64,000 bases of DNA, taken from Algorimicrobium sediminis. GTDB taxonomy: Bacteria > Bacteroidota > Bacteroidia > Flavobacteriales > Flavobacteriaceae. The position numbers were made by a program, and so were the translations under genes. Location of the stretch: contig NZ_JBHULS010000002.1 in assembly GCF_042684585.1 (NCBI RefSeq), positions 749,616-813,615 on the forward strand, given 5' to 3'. Positions 60,384 through 64,000 of this stretch are shown piece by piece (position 1 is the first letter of the stretch; every line of letters begins with the position of its first letter). The notes below the pieces were generated by a model. The model was not told the DNA's origin. It searched no databases and saw only the letters and a list, made by a program, of their open reading frames with translations.

Positions 60384-63212
60384 TTAATGAGCCTCTAGCC
60401 AGTTGTTTCCGGTGTCCATATCTACTACCAGAGGTACAGGAAGGTTAAAGGCTTGTTCCATTTCGGTTTTTACCAGGTGTTTAATAGCATCTAACTCGGG
60501 TTTGTATACATCAAAAACCAATTCATCATGCACTTGTAGTAGCATTTTGGTTTTGTAGTGGCTAGATTGTAATTGTTTGTAAATTTTAATCATGGCTATT
60601 TTTATAATATCGGCAGCACTTCCTTGAATAGGAGCGTTAACGGCATTCCGCTCTGCGGCACCTCGCACTACTGCATTTCTGGAATTAATGTCTTTTAAAT
60701 AGCGGCGTCTTCCTAGAACCGTTTGTACATAACCGTTGTCGCGCGCAAAGTACACTTGCGTGCTTATAAAGCGTTTTAGCTTGGGGTAAGTTTCGTAATA
60801 GGTGTCTATAAGTTCTTTAGCTTCTGTTCGGTTTAGGTTGGTTTGATTGCTTAAACCGAATGCAGATACACCGTAAATAATACCAAAGTTTACGGTTTTA
60901 GCATTACTACGCTGTTCTCTAGTTACGTTTTCTATGGGTACATTAAAAACCTTGGAGGCTGTAGAGGCGTGAATGTCCTCACCATTGTTAAAGGCTTCAA
61001 TCATGGTGTCTTCATTACTTAATGCGGCAATAATGCGTAATTCTATTTGGCTATAATCGGCTGCTAATATAGTGTACTCGTTACTTCTGGGTATAAAGGC
61101 TTTCCGAACCTGTCTGCCGCGTTCCGTTCTAATAGGAATGTTTTGCAAATTTGGGTTGTTGCTGCTTAAACGCCCTGTAGCGGCAACTGTTTGCATATAA
61201 TCTGTATGAACCCTGCCTGTGCTTGGCTCTACTTGTAGTGGTAAAGCATCAATATAGGTGCTTTTAAGTTTTGTTAAACCTCTGTAGTCTAAAATATTTT
61301 GGACGATGCTGTGCTCCTTTGCTAAAAGGCTTAAAATTTCTTCGCCTGTGGCATACTGGCCTGTTTTGGTTTTTTTAGGTTTGGCTACTAATTTCATTTT
61401 GTCAAATAAAATATCGCCTAGCTGTTTTGGCGAGGCTATATTAAAGGTTTCGCCTGCTTCGCTGTATATTTTTTGGGCCAAGGCGTCAATATCGGCGTGT
61501 AACTGTTCGGATAGTGAATGTAAAAAATCGGTATCTAAATTAATACCTTCTAATTCCATAGCTGCTAAAACACGTAAAAGCGGAATTTCAATGTCATCAA
61601 ATAATTTTTGTGTATTGGCCGCTCCTAGTTCGGTGGTAAAAAGTTCTTTTAACTGTAACGTAATATCGGCATCTTCTACGGCATATTCAGTTTGTGTTTC
61701 CAAGGGCACATCGCGCATGCTTTTTTGGTTTTTACCTTTTTTACCTATTAAGGTTTCAATAGCAACAGGACTGTAGTTTAGGTAGGTTTCAGATAAAATA
61801 TCCATATTATGGCGCATATCGGGGTTAATTAAATAATGTGCCAACATGGTATCAAATAGTTTTCCTTTTACGGTTATTTGATATTTAGCTAAAACCTTAA
61901 TGTCGTATTTTAGGTTTTGTCCCACTTTTTCAATGTTCGGATTTTCAAAAAATGGTCGTAAACTTTCAAGCAGTTGTTGTGTTTCTGTTTGGTCCTCTGG
62001 ACATGGCACGTAAAAGCCTTTGCCAGCTTCCCATGAAAAAGCTATGCCTACCAATTGGGCTGTTAAAGGATTAAGCCCTGTTGTTTCTGTATCAAAACAG
62101 ACACAGGTTTGTTTTGTTAAATTTTGAATAAATAGTGTAGTAGCCATTCCAGGCGCAATACTTTGATAGAAGTGTGGCGTGTTAGTTATGTTTTTGCGTT
62201 GTGAGGTAGCTGTGGTATCTGCATTAAATAAAGAGAATTGGCCGGCGCCGGCGTTGTCAGATTTAGAGTTTTCAGCTTGCGATGCCGCCTGCGTGTTTTC
62301 TGGCGCGCTAGTTGAAGTTTGGGTATCCTGCGAAAAAGTTTTTATAAAGTTATCGGTTAAACGCTTAAACTCCAATTCTTCAAATATTTGGGTCACTTTA
62401 GCTATATCTGGTTGGTCTAACTCAAAATCTTTCGCATCAAATACCACCGGAACATCTAGCATTATAGTGGCTAATTTTTTAGAAAGCAGACCTAATTCTT
62501 TGGCAGCCTCTACTTTTTCCTTCATTTTGCCCTTTAGCTCGTGGGTATTGTTTAGCAGGCCTTCCATGCTGCCGTAAGCTTTAATAAATTTTTTGGCTGT
62601 TTTTTCGCCAACGCCAGGAAGTCCTGGAATATTGTCTGACGCATCGCCCATCATACCCAAAAAGTCAATTACCTGTTCAGGGTGTTCTACTTCAAATTTT
62701 TTCTGAACTTCCGGGATGCCCCAAATTTCATAACCACCACCAAAAGATTTTGGTCTGTACATAAATATGTTTTCCGAAACAAGTTGCGCAAAATCTTTAT
62801 CCGGCGTAACCATGTAGGTTTGGTAACCTTCTTTCTCGGCTTGTTTGGAAAGTGTACCAATAATATCGTCTGCCTCGTAGCCTTCTTTTGTCATGATAGG
62901 AATATGCATGGCTTTTAAAATATCTAAAATATAAGGGATAGCCACTTTTATGCCCTCTGGTGTTTCATCCCTGTTCGCCTTATAGGCTTCAAACATTTCA
63001 ACCCGATCCTGACTTCCGCCTTTGTCGAAGCACACGGCCAAGTGGTCTGGACGTTCGCGTTTAATGACATCCAACAAAGAGTTCATGAATCCCATTATGG
63101 CAGAGGTGTCTGTTCCTTTAGAATTAATTCGTGGATTTTTTATAAAGGCATAGTAGCCTCTAAATATAAGCGCGTAGGCATCAACAAGAAAAAGACGTTT
63201 TTTATTGGACAT
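60384..63212 (-). CDS. polA: DNA polymerase I with active proofreading domain
   Basis: 942 residues. 5'-nuclease domain (1 to about 290, LFLVDAYALIFRGYYAF, EADDIIGTL, VTPDKDFAQLV, GVGEKTAKK); a low-complexity linker (about 300-345) that contains QFSLF at about 325-329, a beta-clamp-binding-like motif; 3'-5' exonuclease with all motifs (CFDTETTGLNP about 371, YAVEDADIT), so proofreading should be active; polymerase motifs A (DYSQIELRII), B (RSNAKTVNFGIIYG) and C (QVHDELVFD). Functions in Okazaki processing and repair. Single gene with no clear terminator. Confidence 0.97.
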   Translation of the reverse strand: MSNKKRLFLVDAYALIFRGYYAFIKNPRINSKGTDTSAIMGFMNSLLDVIKRERPDHLAVCFDKGGSQDRVEMFEAYKANRDETPEGIKVAIPYILDILKAMHIPIMTKEGYEADDIIGTLSKQAEKEGYQTYMVTPDKDFAQLVSENIFMYRPKSFGGGYEIWGIPEVQKKFEVEHPEQVIDFLGMMGDASDNIPGLPGVGEKTAKKFIKAYGSMEGLLNNTHELKGKMKEKVEAAKELGLLSKKLATIMLDVPVVFDAKDFELDQPDIAKVTQIFEELEFKRLTDNFIKTFSQDTQTSTSAPENTQAASQAENSKSDNAGAGQFSLFNADTTATSQRKNITNTPHFYQSIAPGMATTLFIQNLTKQTCVCFDTETTGLNPLTAQLVGIAFSWEAGKGFYVPCPEDQTETQQLLESLRPFFENPNIEKVGQNLKYDIKVLAKYQITVKGKLFDTMLAHYLINPDMRHNMDILSETYLNYSPVAIETLIGKKGKNQKSMRDVPLETQTEYAVEDADITLQLKELFTTELGAANTQKLFDDIEIPLLRVLAAMELEGINLDTDFLHSLSEQLHADIDALAQKIYSEAGETFNIASPKQLGDILFDKMKLVAKPKKTKTGQYATGEEILSLLAKEHSIVQNILDYRGLTKLKSTYIDALPLQVEPSTGRVHTDYMQTVAATGRLSSNNPNLQNIPIRTERGRQVRKAFIPRSNEYTILAADYSQIELRIIAALSNEDTMIEAFNNGEDIHASTASKVFNVPIENVTREQRSNAKTVNFGIIYGVSAFGLSNQTNLNRTEAKELIDTYYETYPKLKRFISTQVYFARDNGYVQTVLGRRRYLKDINSRNAVVRGAAERNAVNAPIQGSAADIIKIAMIKIYKQLQSSHYKTKMLLQVHDELVFDVYKPELDAIKHLVKTEMEQAFNLPVPLVVDMDTGNNWLEAH

Positions 63213-63640
63213 ATATATAAGGTATATTAGAAATTAGTTTGTTTTATATGAATTTTGAATTTTTAGGTAGTTAAAAACGGGGTTCATTACGTTTTTTATT
63301 AATGACTACTTAAGTTTTTGTAGTGTCAAAGCTACAAAAACTTCCGGTTTTCTATTCTGTTTCTGTTTTCATTTGTTCAGGTAATGCTTGAATTTTAATA
63401 TCCAGCCTAGAAGCACATTTGTAACAGGTGCTAAAAAGAAGCTAGGTGTTTAAGATTTTTAAAGCTTATTTTAGTTGTTTTCGTAGCTAGTGTACCCGTG
63501 GTTCAGTTTGCTACGGGGTGCCGAAAAATTGTTTATTGGGTGTTACAATGTGCCAAGTTTAAAAAGCCTATAAATTAGTTTCTGTGTAAACTACTAACAA
63601 TCAATAAATTTAAAAAATTCTAAAAAAATATTTAAAAAAG
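63213..63640. other. Intergenic gap upstream of polA, no gene seen
   Basis: AT-rich sequence without a frame, RNA or repeat that I can support. The polA promoter must lie near 63215-63260. Confidence 0.5.
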
Positions 63641-63641
63641 C

Positions 63642-63673
63642 TTGTGTCCAAACAAAAAAAGGTGTCATATTTG
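63642..63673 (+). promoter_or_regulatory. Tandem promoter P1 at the right edge
   Basis: TTG (63642-63644), 21-bp spacer, CATATTTG (63666-63673; first base deviates), followed by CAGCCGCTAA, a start-region word shared with P2 and nearly with P3. Confidence 0.55.
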
Positions 63674-63782
63674 CAGCCGCTAACGCAGGGTATAGAAATG
63701 ATGCGTTAGGATCTTTGACAAGCGGGTTATTAGAAGTTGAAAACGGTTTAAAAAACATTTTCAAAAAAAGTAACAAAAAGCT

Positions 63783-63811
63783 TTGCAGGAATAAAAAAGG
63801 TTGTATGTTTG
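63783..63811 (+). promoter_or_regulatory. Tandem promoter P2 at the right edge
   Basis: TTG (63783-63785), 18-bp spacer, TATGTTTG (63804-63811), followed by CAGCCGCTAA. A -7 box and start region like P1, 138 bp on. Confidence 0.6.
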
Positions 63812-63907
63812 CAGCCGCTAAAAACGGCAGTGTTTTTAGAGACGATCATGACGGTTTTGTTATTTAAATTTAAGAGTAAAAAAAGTTATTTTTTTTTAAA
63901 ATTAAAT

Positions 63908-63939
63908 TTGGTGGGTAAGAAATAAAGTTATTATATTTG
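63908..63939 (+). promoter_or_regulatory. Tandem promoter P3 at the right edge
   Basis: TTG (63908-63910), 21-bp spacer, TATATTTG (63932-63939), followed by CACCCGCTTAA. Each promoter is followed by an AAACGGTTT-like word, as at 63741 and 63963. The last 60 bases hold no gene start; a strongly expressed RNA gene, most likely the rRNA operon, is expected beyond 64000. Confidence 0.6.
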
Positions 63940-64000
63940 CACCCGCTTAAGCGACAAGCTGGAAACGGTTTTTGTTGCGCGAGTAACAAGAAATAAGATA

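Noticed and set aside
63594..63776. 60-codon minus-strand frame at the right edge
   Set aside because: Covers the first of three tandem promoters on the opposite strand and resembles no protein.

Overview
The window is chromosomal DNA of a member of the Bacteroidota, most likely a marine-type Flavobacteriaceae. Reasons: low GC by eye; TonB-dependent receptors with N-terminal carboxypeptidase-like repeats; a secreted M36 protease with a type IX secretion C-terminal domain; a GLPGLI-family gene; a parallel beta-helix lipoprotein; gene starts that mostly lack Shine-Dalgarno sequences; and many promoters of the Bacteroidota type (-7 TAnnTTTG with an upstream TTG).

Layout. 0-12.3 kb: class I ribonucleotide reductase (nrdB, nrdA), a PiT phosphate transporter, a beta-helix lipoprotein plus TonB receptor pair, and a dGTPase. 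The PiT and TonB promoters both carry 11-bp-periodic Pho-box-like repeats, so these three genes look like one phosphate-starvation regulon. 12.5-21 kb: dxs, M36 protease, tadA, a ClC protein, and a TPR lipoprotein overlapping a TonB-C-like protein. 21-29.7 kb: aspS and a TetR-TolC-adaptor-RND efflux operon with a clear palindromic operator. 29.7-35.9 kb: a polyprenyl synthetase with a coupled unknown gene, a small outer-membrane protein, and sucA-sucB. 35.9-36.8 kb: a compact block of four copies of one promoter architecture. Three copies drive short terminated RNAs and one drives a tiny membrane peptide. This is the best candidate for an undescribed system. 36.8-46.6 kb: retropepsin-like protease, tatD, ansA, tRNA-Ser(GGA), an ExbB-X-ExbD-ExbD energising cluster, a beta-barrel protein, rpoN with a coupled membrane protein, and asnS. 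46.6-51.7 kb: MMPL transporter, a DUF5686-like barrel, frr and pyrH. 51.7-56 kb: a decaying GLPGLI/TonB-receptor island on the opposite strand, sitting between tsf and pyrH. 56-64 kb: tsf, rpsB, rpsI, rplM, a YdhR-like protein, an azurin lipoprotein, polA, and at the right edge three tandem strong promoters that probably serve an rRNA operon beyond the window.

How the genes fit together. Most of the window is housekeeping: dNTP supply and clearance (nrdAB, dgt), isoprenoid precursors and chains (dxs, polyprenyl synthetase), translation (aspS, asnS, tadA, ribosomal proteins, tsf, frr), the TCA cycle (sucAB), DNA repair synthesis (polA) and outer-membrane energisation (ExbB/ExbD). Accessory content is confined to the Pho-type TonB locus, the efflux operon, the small-RNA block and the pseudogene island. 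No CRISPR array, intact insertion sequence or prophage was seen. All assignments come from reading the sequence; no database search was run.
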